From an uncultured Methanobrevibacter sp. (GTDB taxonomy: Archaea > Methanobacteriota > Methanobacteria > Methanobacteriales > Methanobacteriaceae): 57,234 nucleotides of DNA. The stretch spans positions 1-57,234 of the forward strand of contig CACYJH010000015.1 of the NCBI GenBank assembly GCA_902774685.1, in the 5' to 3' direction. Shown one piece after another: positions 27,141 through 36,578 of the stretch (position 1 is the first letter of the stretch; the number at the start of each line of letters is the position of its first letter). The notes under the pieces are model-generated. The model saw only the letters and a list, made by a program, of their open reading frames with translations, searched no databases and had not been told where the DNA came from. The position numbers and the translations under genes are program-made.

Positions 27141-28655
27141 CTAATCTAAATTATTAGATCTGTTTAAAGCTTTTTTTACCCTAAATGTAATATATTGGGT
27201 TCCTCCACGCATAACACGCTTGAATTCCACCCAATCAAGATTTGCCAAGAAAGTCTTTACTATATAGGCAAATGAGAAATAGTATTTGCTCATCAAATTG
27301 TCTCTCAACTTCTCTATTTCCTTATGATCAGCATAAGGATAATCTACAAGACAATTCAAATAGCCATCATCATTCAACCATTTGGAGTAGTCTTCTGTAA
27401 TCAGATAGCCATTTTCCTTAGCCCACTGGTAGAAACCGGTTCCTGGAAACGGCACTGCCTGTTGGAAGAAGCACATATCAGGATAGACAGATTGGGCAAA
27501 CTTATATGTTTCATCAATTGTTTCAAGGCTGTCACCTGTAAGACCAATCATAAAGCATCCGAACACCTTAATGTCCAGCTTTCTTGCATTTTCTGCAAAG
27601 GCCTTGGATTGTTCAAGAGTTATTCCCTTCTTGATTTCATCCAATACATCCTGATTACCAGATTCATAACCGCAAACAAGCAATCTGCAACCTGCATCCT
27701 TCATCTTCTTCATGGTTTCAAAGGTCAAGTCAACTCTTGTATTGCATGACCAAACCGGCTTCAAGCCTCTGTTGATGATTTCATCACAGAACTCAATTAC
27801 CCTTGGCTGGTTTACAGTGAAGGTGTCATCCTCAATGAAGATTTCCTTAATCTCAGGAATCTCTTTTAGAATATATTCAAATTCATCTGCAAGGTCGCTT
27901 ACAGATCTTGTTCTGTATATCCTTCCCCCCATAGTGGATGGATAGCTGCAGAAATTGCACTGATTAGGACATCCTCTTGATGATACGATTTGAATCATTG
28001 GCTTTTGAGCAAATGCATAGGCATAGTCATCAAAGTTCAAATACTTTTGGTAAACCTTTGAGACATATGGGAGACTATCCAAATCTTCAAGTGGCTCTCT
28101 ATCTTCAGTATGTTCAACAGCAAAATCAATGGAATCAGACAATAGGTTTACATCATCTAAACTGGCAATATCGACACCATCAGAATTTACCCTATATGAA
28201 ACTCCCTTGACTGTTGATGCATCATCGGAAGCTATCAACTCACCAACAGTATAGTCATACTCCTGACGAAGGATATAGTCAATGCCTAAGCACTCATTAA
28301 GCACTGCATCAGGCAAAATGGTTGCATGAGTTCCTCCAATCATTATTTTAGCCTTAGGATATGCCTTTTTAATTGAATTTATTACCTTATAATCATAAGC
28401 GCAGGTAGGAGTGGTTATTTCAGCCATGATATAGTCAGGTTCATATTCCTTCACCTCTCCTATGGTATCTTCAATAGAATATGCCTTTGTGATGCAGTCC
28501 ACCAGTTTGCATTCATATCCTTCTTTTTCACACACTCCAACACAGTATGCCAACCAGTAAGGATAATACAAAGTACCTGACTTGGTCTTTTCAGGCCATC
28601 TGCTTGCCCTGCTTATATTGAATTCATATGGTAAGTTTAAAAATAATATTTTCAT
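27141..28655 (-). CDS. B12-binding domain radical SAM protein
   Basis: The 504-residue protein has an N-terminal cobalamin-binding-like domain (about 1-170, with MIGGTHATILPDAVL). A radical SAM barrel follows with C229-x3-C233-x2-C236 (CPNQCNFC) for the 4Fe-4S cluster, then FIEDDTFTVN and CGYESGN. It belongs with the cobalamin-dependent radical SAM proteins that methylate unreactive carbons or build lipids, such as the HpnJ type. The start at 28655 uses GTGAT just upstream. It is monocistronic. The substrate is unknown; membrane lipids or cofactors are possible. It is not a glycyl radical activase, which is much smaller. Confidence 0.85.
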   Translation of the reverse strand: MKILFLNLPYEFNISRASRWPEKTKSGTLYYPYWLAYCVGVCEKEGYECKLVDCITKAYSIEDTIGEVKEYEPDYIMAEITTPTCAYDYKVINSIKKAYPKAKIMIGGTHATILPDAVLNECLGIDYILRQEYDYTVGELIASDDASTVKGVSYRVNSDGVDIASLDDVNLLSDSIDFAVEHTEDREPLEDLDSLPYVSKVYQKYLNFDDYAYAFAQKPMIQIVSSRGCPNQCNFCSYPSTMGGRIYRTRSVSDLADEFEYILKEIPEIKEIFIEDDTFTVNQPRVIEFCDEIINRGLKPVWSCNTRVDLTFETMKKMKDAGCRLLVCGYESGNQDVLDEIKKGITLEQSKAFAENARKLDIKVFGCFMIGLTGDSLETIDETYKFAQSVYPDMCFFQQAVPFPGTGFYQWAKENGYLITEDYSKWLNDDGYLNCLVDYPYADHKEIEKLRDNLMSKYYFSFAYIVKTFLANLDWVEFKRVMRGGTQYITFRVKKALNRSNNLD

Positions 28656-28895
28656 TAATATCACGATAATTATAATTTAATAAATAGATAAAATTTATAC
28701 ATATTTTTTTACATATATAATTTTAGATATAAGTATTATATAAATTTAAATAAGTATTAAATTGAATTTGCAAAACAAAATTAAAATTTCAAAAAAAGTT
28801 TAAATTGAATTTTCAGTCAAATAGCAAAAATAAATATTAAAGAAAATAAATAAATTCAATAAGATAAATTAATCATAATCTTAAGATGTGGAAAT

Positions 28896-29672
28896 ATGGT
28901 AAAGAGAATAGCTGTTACAAGACCTGAAGAAAGATCCAAAGCTGCAAAGGAATTCATAGAAAACTATGGAGGAGAAGCTGTCATAGTGCCAACATTGGAA
29001 TTGAAATTGGAAAACACAGATTCCCTAAAGGATTTGATGAACAGATTCGGTGAATTGGACTGGTTGATATTCACCTCAGTCAGCTCAATCGATTCAATTT
29101 TCAAGTTCTATCCAAACTTTGTTGAAAGCTTGAACTGCGACTGTAAAATTGCAACCATTGGTACAAAAACTGCAGAAGTTGCTATGAATAAAGGACTCCA
29201 TATAGATATCATACCAAAAGATTATACTGCTGAAGGCCTCATTGAAGAATTTAAAAGAATCGACTTAAATAATAAAATTGTTGGCGTTCCTCGTACATTT
29301 TCTGCAAGGACTATTTTACCTGAAGAACTCAAAAAGATGGGGGCCGAAGTCATCTTGGCAGAAAGCTACAAATCAGTGATTCCTGAAGATACAGAATATA
29401 TTGAAAATCTGATTCGTGAAATCATAGATGAGAAGATAGATGGAATCACATTCACAAGTCCACTTACTGTAGTGAACCTGTTCAAGATTGCCAAGGATGA
29501 CGAAAAGGACAAGTTGGTTGAAAAGCTGTCAAGTTCCACACTTACAGTAGCTATTGGACCAATCACAGGAAATATACTTGACGAATACAATGTAAAGCAC
29601 ATTTATCCTGAAAGATATACTGTCAAAGACATGATTGACTTGATGTTTAGGGAATTGAACAATCAGAATTAA
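28896..29672 (+). CDS. hemD: Uroporphyrinogen-III synthase
   Basis: HemD closes hydroxymethylbilane with ring-D inversion. The 258-residue protein has the family two-domain pattern: KRIAVTRPEERSKAAKEFIE at the start, DWLIFTSVSSIDSIF, IATIGTKTAEVA, and later GITFTSPLTVVNLF and VAIGPITGNILDEYNV. Sequence conservation in HemD is always weak, but these T-S and G-x-x-T segments are diagnostic. Together with HemB (44245-45240) and CobA it supplies precorrin-2. It is followed after 70 bp by a glycosyltransferase, perhaps on the same message. Confidence 0.9.
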   Translation: MVKRIAVTRPEERSKAAKEFIENYGGEAVIVPTLELKLENTDSLKDLMNRFGELDWLIFTSVSSIDSIFKFYPNFVESLNCDCKIATIGTKTAEVAMNKGLHIDIIPKDYTAEGLIEEFKRIDLNNKIVGVPRTFSARTILPEELKKMGAEVILAESYKSVIPEDTEYIENLIREIIDEKIDGITFTSPLTVVNLFKIAKDDEKDKLVEKLSSSTLTVAIGPITGNILDEYNVKHIYPERYTVKDMIDLMFRELNNQN

Positions 29673-29742
29673 AACATATCAAAACATTAAAAAAGCAAAA
29701 GCAAATATAAATCGCAACTAATCATTTAAGGGAGGAATTTCT

Positions 29743-30861
29743 ATCAGCCAATTTAAGATAAGCATAATCATACCTGTTTACAATGGAGAGAAATATCTTC
29801 CTACAACTTTGGATTCTGTAATCAACCAAAGCATAGGCATTGAAAATCTGGAAATCCTCATTGCCAATGACTGTTCCACTGACAATACAAAGCAGATCAT
29901 TGAAGATTACAAGGAAAGAATCAACAATCAGACAAATAAGGAAACCATAAAATCAATCCATCTGATTGAGAATATGGGTGGTGCATATGGTCCCCGCAAT
30001 ATTGCATTGAATCATGTGAACGGTGAATATCTGATGTTCATCGATTCAGATGACAGCTATCCTTTGGATGCATGTGAAACATTATACAATAAGATCAATG
30101 AATATGACTGTGACATAGCATTCGGAAGATACTTGAGACATTATCCAGAGGAAAATATCGTTAGAAAATCCTACACACCATATCTTGAGAGTCTGGAAAG
30201 TCCATACAATGATTATCTTGACGATTTGGTGAATGGATCCAATTTCAAGGGATTCATTGGATTCATCTGGAAAAACATAATCAGCAATTTCTTTTATGGA
30301 AAGGCAATCGATAAAGGGAACAATAAGGAAATATTCATCAAGAACATTAAAGAGGAAAATGCTGATGAAATAGCTATCCTAAAGATTTTGCCGTCATTCT
30401 GGACTAAGATTTACAGGACAGAACTGATTAAGGAAAACAATATCAAGTTTCCCGAATGCATTTCTGCAGAGGATTTGAATTTCCTCTTGGAAGCGTACTT
30501 TAAAAGCGAAAATGGAATATTGTTCCTAAACGACAAGCTTGTATATAATTATTTCATGAGATTGCATGTTGAAGACAAATCAGTTACAAAGAATATCACT
30601 TTTAGATTGGTTGATGATTCCTTAAGGGCATACAGATTGTCCAGTGAGCTTTGTGATGAGTATGATATTCAAAATAAAGACCTGTTTTTAAATCCATATC
30701 TATTGAATTGGATCATTCTATGGTTAAGTCGGGACAATTCCAAAGAAGAAAACAGAATATTCCTTAATGAGATTAAATTGATGGAAAAGGGAAATAAGAA
30801 CGGATTGAAATATAAGCTTATTCTAAAGCTCATAAAAACATTGCTAAGGATAAAATCATAA
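29743..30861 (+). CDS. GT2 family glycosyltransferase with ATC at the start position
   Basis: The reading frame encodes a GT2 enzyme: FKISIIIPVYNGEKYLPTTL at the N terminus, ILIANDCSTDNT with the first Asp, MFIDSDDSYP with the metal-binding D-x-D, and AEDLNFLLEAYF near the catalytic base. GGAGG at 29731-29735 is followed 7 bases later by ATC AGC CAA, where related genes would have ATG. There is no ATG, GTG or TTG before the conserved first strand; the next possible start, TTG at 29809, would remove about 22 residues including the nucleotide-binding strand. The start codon was probably altered by mutation or sequence error. It shares architecture with the enzyme at 17686-18729. Confidence 0.8.
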   Translation: MSQFKISIIIPVYNGEKYLPTTLDSVINQSIGIENLEILIANDCSTDNTKQIIEDYKERINNQTNKETIKSIHLIENMGGAYGPRNIALNHVNGEYLMFIDSDDSYPLDACETLYNKINEYDCDIAFGRYLRHYPEENIVRKSYTPYLESLESPYNDYLDDLVNGSNFKGFIGFIWKNIISNFFYGKAIDKGNNKEIFIKNIKEENADEIAILKILPSFWTKIYRTELIKENNIKFPECISAEDLNFLLEAYFKSENGILFLNDKLVYNYFMRLHVEDKSVTKNITFRLVDDSLRAYRLSSELCDEYDIQNKDLFLNPYLLNWIILWLSRDNSKEENRIFLNEIKLMEKGNKNGLKYKLILKLIKTLLRIKS

Positions 30862-31003
30862 AGCGCAAATGATTGAACTGAAAAATAATTTAATCCTGAA
30901 GCACAAGTGAATTTATGTGAGAAATCACTATTTTGAAAATAAATAATTTTTAAATATTATGCTAACATAATTAATTATAGTAAAAAGGAAGTGAGGTGAA
31001 AAT

Positions 31004-31333
31004 ATGAAGGAAGTAATGATTTGGCCAATTTATTTAGATAGCGAAAAATCATTGAATGAAGGCAGAAAAATATCTAAAGAATATGCCATTCCTGAACCAA
31101 GAATAAAGGAAATAGTAAAGGCTACTCAGAAATTAAGATACAAATATTTTGCTGAAGAGGATAAGGCCTATCCTGGAGAATGGTATAATAAATCAGGTAG
31201 AGTTATTATCACCAGCGATGAAAGCAAAAAGGAAATTCTCATAAATTTATCTAATACAATCAAAGAAATGAGAGAAATGAGAAAAGAAAATAGGTCTTCC
31301 AATAAAAAAGGCAAAAAAGGAAAAAGACGATAA
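31004..31333 (+). CDS. srp19: Signal recognition particle protein SRP19
   Basis: SRP19 binds helices 6 and 8 of 7S RNA and helps SRP54 join the particle. The 109-residue protein starts MKEVMIWPIYLDSEKSLNEG, the signature of the family, followed by GRKISKEYAIPEPRIKEI. It ends in a Lys/Arg-rich tail (KKGKKGKRR) as usual. GTGAGGTG lies about 6 bases before the ATG. The DHH gene starts 58 bp downstream on the same strand. Confidence 0.95.
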   Translation: MKEVMIWPIYLDSEKSLNEGRKISKEYAIPEPRIKEIVKATQKLRYKYFAEEDKAYPGEWYNKSGRVIITSDESKKEILINLSNTIKEMREMRKENRSSNKKGKKGKRR

Positions 31334-31391
31334 TAAAATTTATAATCAAAAACCATATGTTAGAAAATCATTAAATTAAAAAGGCGTTAAA

Positions 31392-32876
31392 ATGACAAAA
31401 CAGATACCACCAGAAATGAAAGAAAGATACAAACAGGCAAAGGAGTTAATAGAAAACTCTGAAAACATTAAAATCTATAGCCATACTGACTGTGACGGAA
31501 TATCCTCCGGAGCTATCTTAACAAGCATCCTAAAAAAGATAGGCAAAACAGACTTTGACATTGAAATCGTTAACCTTGATGTATTGGAAGATGTTCCAAT
31601 AGACCATGAATTAACTATATTTTCAGATTTAGGGTCTGGACAACCTGTTGACAAGAATGCAAGCAAGGATTCAAAAATACTTATCCTTGATCATCACCCG
31701 CCACTTAGAGATATTGATTACTGCAAAACAGTAGACTACGAATATTTAGAGATAAACCCTATTTTTTATGGAATAGACGGTTCACAGGAGATCTGTGGTG
31801 GAGGATTATGCTACCTTCTCGCCAAGGAGTTCGGTTTTACCGATTTAAGCTGGATTGGAATATTAGCAGCTATTGGAGACATTCAAAACGGAAAGACCGG
31901 AAAATTGGAAGGATTAAACAGAACCATCCTTAAGGATGCAAAAGAGGAAGGATTGGTAAATGTAATTGAAAACGACTTGTCACTATACGGAAGACAGTCA
32001 AGACCTTTGTTCGTTGCATTGTCATATTTCAGTGACGTTAAATTGGACATTACCAATGACCAGAATAGGGCATTGGACTTGCTTAAAAGACTTGGAATAA
32101 ATACCAGAAATCCTGTAAACGACACATCAATCAGAGCCTGTGACTTGAATCAAAAGGACAAATTCAAATTGATCAAGGAATTAATCGGCATGATTACAAG
32201 AGTGATTCCAAGCAAATATGCAATTCATGCTCCAAAATTGGTTATGGGAGAAAGCTATGAGTTTGAAAACGAGGAGAAATACACTTTCCTAAGGGATGCC
32301 TCCGAATTTTCCACAGCAATGAATGCATGTGTAAGAAATGACAGGGCAGATGTTGCATTGAAGCTATTGGAATTGACCATAATAAGAAATGAGATCTTAA
32401 ATGATGATAATGTTTCAATAGACATTGAAAGCGACAGGGCACTTGTCCTTGATGAGCTTGATGAAATCTCAAGAGCACACAGATATTATTTAAGAGTGAA
32501 TATAGAAAAGGCTGGAAGCTCCATTGTTCAAAAGGATAATATCCAATACTTTGATGGTGAAGGAATCAGAAGCAATGTTGTAGGAACAATTGCAGGAATG
32601 GCTCTTTCTCAAGGTGATTGGAGAAAACCTATAATTGCATTTACACAAGTAAGCGATGAAAATGATGACTTGAAGATTTCACTACGTTGCTCTAAGCTTT
32701 TAGCTTACGATGGAGTGCATTTCGGTTCAATAATAAGGGAAGTTGCTCAAAGTTTAGGTGGAAACGGCGGAGGCCACGATGTAGCTTGTGGAGCCTACAT
32801 ACCTAAAGAAAAAAGGGATGAATTCCTAAATTTGATGAATGAAAAATTAGAAGGAAGATTAGCTATTGACAATTAG
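31392..32876 (+). CDS. RecJ-like DHH phosphoesterase
   Basis: The 494-residue protein has motif I HTDCDG (31-36), the middle Asp motif SDLG, motif III DHH (100-102), the GD motif in LAAIGDIQNG, and the DHHA1 signature GGNGGGHDVACGA near residue 460. This is the archaeal RecJ-like exonuclease architecture; relatives bind GINS or act in DNA or RNA end processing. It has no zinc fingers, unlike the second DHH protein at 50441-52774. All metal ligands are present, so it should be active. It probably shares a message with srp19. Confidence 0.88.
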   Translation: MTKQIPPEMKERYKQAKELIENSENIKIYSHTDCDGISSGAILTSILKKIGKTDFDIEIVNLDVLEDVPIDHELTIFSDLGSGQPVDKNASKDSKILILDHHPPLRDIDYCKTVDYEYLEINPIFYGIDGSQEICGGGLCYLLAKEFGFTDLSWIGILAAIGDIQNGKTGKLEGLNRTILKDAKEEGLVNVIENDLSLYGRQSRPLFVALSYFSDVKLDITNDQNRALDLLKRLGINTRNPVNDTSIRACDLNQKDKFKLIKELIGMITRVIPSKYAIHAPKLVMGESYEFENEEKYTFLRDASEFSTAMNACVRNDRADVALKLLELTIIRNEILNDDNVSIDIESDRALVLDELDEISRAHRYYLRVNIEKAGSSIVQKDNIQYFDGEGIRSNVVGTIAGMALSQGDWRKPIIAFTQVSDENDDLKISLRCSKLLAYDGVHFGSIIREVAQSLGGNGGGHDVACGAYIPKEKRDEFLNLMNEKLEGRLAIDN

Positions 32877-33103
32877 TCCAATAGCTTTTTTTATTTTTCA
32901 AACTGACTACAATTAGTTCATAGCGTTTTTTTCTTATTCATCGACTATTTTTTATAAAAACTATTTTACATAGACTTAAAACTCTTTTTAATAAAATAAA
33001 ACATTAAACCCCCCATACTATTTTTTATAAAATCTGCAATAGTTCTTATTAAAGCACATTTAATGAATAAAAATCTCATTTTAAAAACTTTACCTACTAT
33101 CAA

Positions 33104-33152
33104 ATGTACTTTATAAAAAAGTAAACTAAACTTTATATAACATAAAGTACAT
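33104..33152 (+). promoter_or_regulatory. TATA region flanked by an 11-bp inverted repeat
   Basis: ATGTACTTTAT (33104-33114) and its exact inverted copy ATAAAGTACAT (33142-33152) enclose CTTTATATAA (33131-33140), a good archaeal TATA box for the regulator that starts at 33208. A repressor bound to both arms would block the promoter, so autoregulation is likely. Confidence 0.6.
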
Positions 33153-33207
33153 ATAAAAAATTAACTATAAAAATTATCTTTTATAAAAAAAATAAAAAGT
33201 GATTATT

Positions 33208-34035
33208 ATGGAGATATTACAAAAAAGAGGAGCATTGACTCACTTTCAAATTTTAGGAGAAATCTCTAAGCAAGAACCAAACCTTAAGCAAAAGGATTTG
33301 GCAGAACGCTTAGGAATAACCATTCAAGCAGTTTCTGAAAATATCAAAACCTTGACTGAACTTGGATACATTACTTCAAAAGATGGTAGAGCACCATATA
33401 AGATTACTCAAAAAGGAATCAATAAAGTCAAAAAAGATGCAATTACCTTAAGAAAGTATTCCGACAGTGTTCTTGAAACCATGACCTATTACAAATCCAC
33501 TTGGCCTGCAATTGCAAAAGAAGACTTGAAGGAAGGTGACGAAGTAGGTTTATATATGGAAGACGGCAGATTATATGCTTCAATCAATGCTCAAACCGAT
33601 GCATATGCTGATGTAATATTGGATACCAAAAAAGGATTTGATGTTGCTTTAACAAACCTTAAGGGAACTATAGAAATAAAAGAAAGTAAAATATTAATAA
33701 TTACTTTACCTCCAATCAAGCAAGGAGGATCAAGAGCTGTGGACATGGACCTTGTTAAAGACATCTATGAAAGCAAATACGAAAATTATGGATTAAGTTC
33801 CATCGATAAGGTAGCAGCTATCGGTACCACTTCACATGTAGTGGCTAATGCTTTGGGTATTCCAGTGGATATTGAATATGGAGTAAGCGAAGCAGCTCAA
33901 TCTGCAGTTAGAAAAGGACTTAATGTCATGATCCTTTCAATTGGAGACATGAGTAAAAACATCAGCAAAGACTTGGATGATACTAATATCCAATATCAAG
34001 TCATTGATGCTAAAAAAACAATTATTGAAATTTAA
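33208..34035 (+). CDS. MarR-like winged-helix transcriptional regulator
   Basis: The 275-residue protein has an N-terminal winged helix (QKDLAERLGITIQAVSENIK, recognition helix about 35-50; wing LGYITSKDGRAPYKITQKG). A C-terminal domain of about 170 residues follows, containing KVAAIGTTSHVVANALGIPV and LNVMILSIGDMSKNI, which suggest a ligand-sensing alpha/beta domain. This is a known archaeal regulator architecture without assigned effector. GTGAT precedes the ATG at 33208. An inverted repeat around its TATA box suggests self-control. Confidence 0.8.
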   Translation: MEILQKRGALTHFQILGEISKQEPNLKQKDLAERLGITIQAVSENIKTLTELGYITSKDGRAPYKITQKGINKVKKDAITLRKYSDSVLETMTYYKSTWPAIAKEDLKEGDEVGLYMEDGRLYASINAQTDAYADVILDTKKGFDVALTNLKGTIEIKESKILIITLPPIKQGGSRAVDMDLVKDIYESKYENYGLSSIDKVAAIGTTSHVVANALGIPVDIEYGVSEAAQSAVRKGLNVMILSIGDMSKNISKDLDDTNIQYQVIDAKKTIIEI

Positions 34036-34090
34036 AAATATCTATTATTTTTAAATTATTTTCTTTTTTTACTATTTTTATATTATAATA

Positions 34091-34195
34091 AAACAATTCT
34101 ATTTTTAAAAAGAATAAAATCTTAAAATAATAATAAAACAATTCTATTTTTAAAAAGAATAAAATCTTAAAATAATAATAAAACAATTCTATTTT
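34091..34195. repeat. 45-bp tandem repeat, about 2.5 copies
   Basis: The sequence AAACAATTCT recurs at 34091, 34136 and 34181, an exact 45-bp period. The first two units are identical over most of their length and the third degenerates. It lies between two convergent genes. Confidence 0.85.
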
Positions 34196-34274
34196 TATAA
34201 AAGAAAAAAATCTATTTTTAAAAAAAAAAGTTGAAATAAACTATACTAATAAAAAAAAGATAAAAAACTATTAA

Positions 34275-34967
34275 TTAAATAGCTTTTTCTTCACAATAAC
34301 TTTGAAATCTGCATTTTCTACATTTATTAGGATTTTTAGTAGGTATAGGATCCCTTTTATCATCAATCAACCTATGCAAGAAATTGATTGTGTATCTTAT
34401 ATTTTCCTCATTTTTCTCATTGAACTCTTCATGCCAAAAGATATTGTCTGTTCCTCTTTGCCTTAATGCAGCTATGATTTGACGATTATCATCACCAACC
34501 ATATTCTTAAATGCCAAACAATATGCACGAACCTGATTAATGGTTGAAGGAAAAGCTGTAGTTCCTGGCTTATCATCAATGATGATTATCCTATCAGGAG
34601 TCATGCGTATTTCATCAATAAACCCACGAATCCCATCTTCAGCATCAATCACAAACATTTCACGAGACACTATTTCCTCTTCCTTGGATAATTCAAAAGC
34701 ATCTTCAAAACTGGATTCTTGAGCGGTTTCTTTGAATTTAGCCTCTAAATGAGCATGCTCTTCAGTTCCAAGAGTCATCTCTTTAGTTGGCCCAGTCTTA
34801 ATGCCTTGATAATATTCAAGATACAGACTGTATTCACAGTATCCTTGTGTATTTAACCAACTAATTGGAAAATTAGCCTTTTCATCAATAATGCGAACCA
34901 ATTTATAGTTTTCATGAGGTTCAAAATCTGAAATATTATATTCATTAACAATAAGTTTATTTGCCAT
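34275..34967 (-). CDS. Cas4-like RecB-family nuclease with Fe-S cluster motif
   Basis: The 230-residue protein has a Cys44 in TQGYCEYSLYLEYY, the PD-(D/E)xK-type core GFIDEIR (115-121) with IDDKPG (Asp131/132, Lys133), and C-terminal Cys216, Cys219 and Cys225 (CRKCRFQSYC). One N-terminal plus three C-terminal Cys is the 4Fe-4S arrangement of Cas4 and AddB. There is no CRISPR array or other cas gene in the window, so it is a solo Cas4-like DNA exonuclease, probably for repair. GGGG precedes the ATG. It is downstream of the RDD gene by 112 bp, on the same strand. Confidence 0.8.
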   Translation of the reverse strand: MANKLIVNEYNISDFEPHENYKLVRIIDEKANFPISWLNTQGYCEYSLYLEYYQGIKTGPTKEMTLGTEEHAHLEAKFKETAQESSFEDAFELSKEEEIVSREMFVIDAEDGIRGFIDEIRMTPDRIIIIDDKPGTTAFPSTINQVRAYCLAFKNMVGDDNRQIIAALRQRGTDNIFWHEEFNEKNEENIRYTINFLHRLIDDKRDPIPTKNPNKCRKCRFQSYCEEKAI

Positions 34968-35079
34968 AAAAAGCCCCTTAATAAAAATTAAAAATATTAA
35001 AATTTAAATTAATCAAATCTATTAAATTAATTAAAATTAATAAAAAAAGAAATTAAAAAAATAAAAAAGATAATTGAAA

Positions 35080-35523
35080 TTATCTTCTTTGGAAGAATAC
35101 ATCAGTATTCTCTTCAACAACAGTAGTTCTGGTAATGCCGTCTAAGAGTCTTGTTTTACCGGTAATTTTTCCAAGGATTACATCAAAAATAATCGGGAAC
35201 CAGTAAATCTTTGAAAGAGATCTAATCAATGCTTGACTATAAGTAATAGAAAAATCTCTTCCAAGTCTGCCTCTTCTTGGCACTGTTGACTTAACTTCTA
35301 AAAACATTAACCTTTTACCAACAGTTGCACCTAAATTCTTCTCTAAAATTGTGAAATAAGCCAAAATTAAAATTGGAAGAATGAATACAAAATAATGATA
35401 AATTTGGAACATATTGAAGAAGTTTATAAAGAAATATGCTAAATATGAAAATATCCACATAAATGCTGAAACTACAAAGAAATCAAGTATATATGCTACA
35501 GCTCTTTTGCCGAATAAACCCAT
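35080..35523 (-). CDS. RDD family membrane protein
   Basis: The 147-residue protein has the RDD opening FGKRAVAYILDFFVVSAF, a second hydrophobic segment (HYFVFILPILILAYFTI), the conserved GATVGKRLMFLEV and YSQALIRSLSKIYWFPIIFD, and about three transmembrane helices. RDD proteins are small membrane proteins, some with a proposed role in ion transport. The ATG at 35523 follows GGTGAT. It lies 44 bp downstream of hypE. Confidence 0.85.
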   Translation of the reverse strand: MGLFGKRAVAYILDFFVVSAFMWIFSYLAYFFINFFNMFQIYHYFVFILPILILAYFTILEKNLGATVGKRLMFLEVKSTVPRRGRLGRDFSITYSQALIRSLSKIYWFPIIFDVILGKITGKTRLLDGITRTTVVEENTDVFFQRR

Positions 35524-35567
35524 CAAATCACCATCAATTCATTTTATTTAATAATAATCAAAATTTT

Positions 35568-36578
35568 CTAACATACTCTTGGAACAGGGTCAGCTATAGG
35601 AGTTTCCAATATTCTCACTCCACCAATGCCTGTTTCAATCAATACCTTATCATCATCAATTACTTCACCAATAATAGCTGCATCTTTACCGTATTTGTCT
35701 GTTTTAATAGCTGCCAACACTTCTTCAGCCTTTTCAGCCTTAACACCCATTAAAACTTTACCTTCATTAGCAACTTCATATGGGTCAATTCCTAACATGT
35801 CAGATGCCGCCCTAACTTCTTCCTTAACAGGAATAGCTTCATCTTTAAGCATTACTCCAACTCCGGATTTACGAGCCATTTCATTGATGCAGTTTGCAAG
35901 GCCTCCACGAGTTGGGTCTTTCATAGCTGTTACTCCACCTACTTCAAGAGCTTTGGAAATAATTCCCCACATTGGAGCCACATCAGACTTGAGTTCAGTT
36001 TCAAAACCGAATCCTTCCCTGAATGACATTAAGCTCATTCCATGGTCTCCAACACTTCCAGTGATGATTATCTTATCACCAACACTTAAGGTTGAATCCT
36101 TAATTACTTCTCCTTTTTTAGCAATTCCGATACCTGTAGTTACGATTACAATTCCATCAAGCTTGTCCTGTTCCATAACTTTGGTATCACCGGTAATTAC
36201 AGCTACATCAGCTTCTTCACAGGTATCGCTTAAAGATTTGATGATCTTGTCCAAATCTTCAATCGGAAAACCTTCCTGCAAAATCATAGCATTTGAAATA
36301 GCTAAAGGTTTTGCACCCATAACAGAAACATCGTTGATTGTTCCTGCAGCGGATATTCTTCCTATATCTCCACCTGGGAAGAATAATGGATTAACAGTAT
36401 GACCATCAGTTGTAACGACGATTTCATAATCGCCAAGAGGGATAGTAGCTCCGTCATCTAAAGCGTCTAATCCATATCCTCCTTCAACTGATTTTTTTGA
36501 TAAATTATTAAGAATGGTTTGTGAGATTAGATTTCCCATAACCTCTCCACCAGCACCATGTGACATTCCTATTTTCAT
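35568..36578 (-). CDS. hypE: Hydrogenase maturation protein HypE
   Basis: HypE, with HypF, makes the cyanide ligands of [NiFe] hydrogenases. The 336-residue AIR synthase-like protein begins SHGAGGEVMGNLI, has DDGATIPLGDYEIVVTTDGH and GDTKVMEQ for ATP, and DPTRGGLANCINEMA. It ends exactly with DPVPRVC, whose terminal Cys336 carries the thiocarbamate that becomes thiocyanate. All functional elements are present. Methanogens need it for Frh, Mvh and Eha/Ehb hydrogenases. It is transcribed leftwards ahead of the RDD gene. Confidence 0.97.
   Translation of the reverse strand: MKIGMSHGAGGEVMGNLISQTILNNLSKKSVEGGYGLDALDDGATIPLGDYEIVVTTDGHTVNPLFFPGGDIGRISAAGTINDVSVMGAKPLAISNAMILQEGFPIEDLDKIIKSLSDTCEEADVAVITGDTKVMEQDKLDGIVIVTTGIGIAKKGEVIKDSTLSVGDKIIITGSVGDHGMSLMSFREGFGFETELKSDVAPMWGIISKALEVGGVTAMKDPTRGGLANCINEMARKSGVGVMLKDEAIPVKEEVRAASDMLGIDPYEVANEGKVLMGVKAEKAEEVLAAIKTDKYGKDAAIIGEVIDDDKVLIETGIGGVRILETPIADPVPRVC

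Noticed and set aside
27141..28655. Radical SAM protein as the missing activase of the glycyl radical enzyme
   Set aside because: It is a 504-residue cobalamin-binding type, 14 kb away; activases are about 250-300 residues without this domain.
34275..34967. Cas4-like gene as evidence of a CRISPR locus
   Set aside because: No array or other cas gene is present and the neighbours are housekeeping genes.
35626..36402. Long plus-strand open frame of 258 codons
   Set aside because: It is antisense to hypE, has Ser/Ile-rich unnatural composition and no ribosome binding site.
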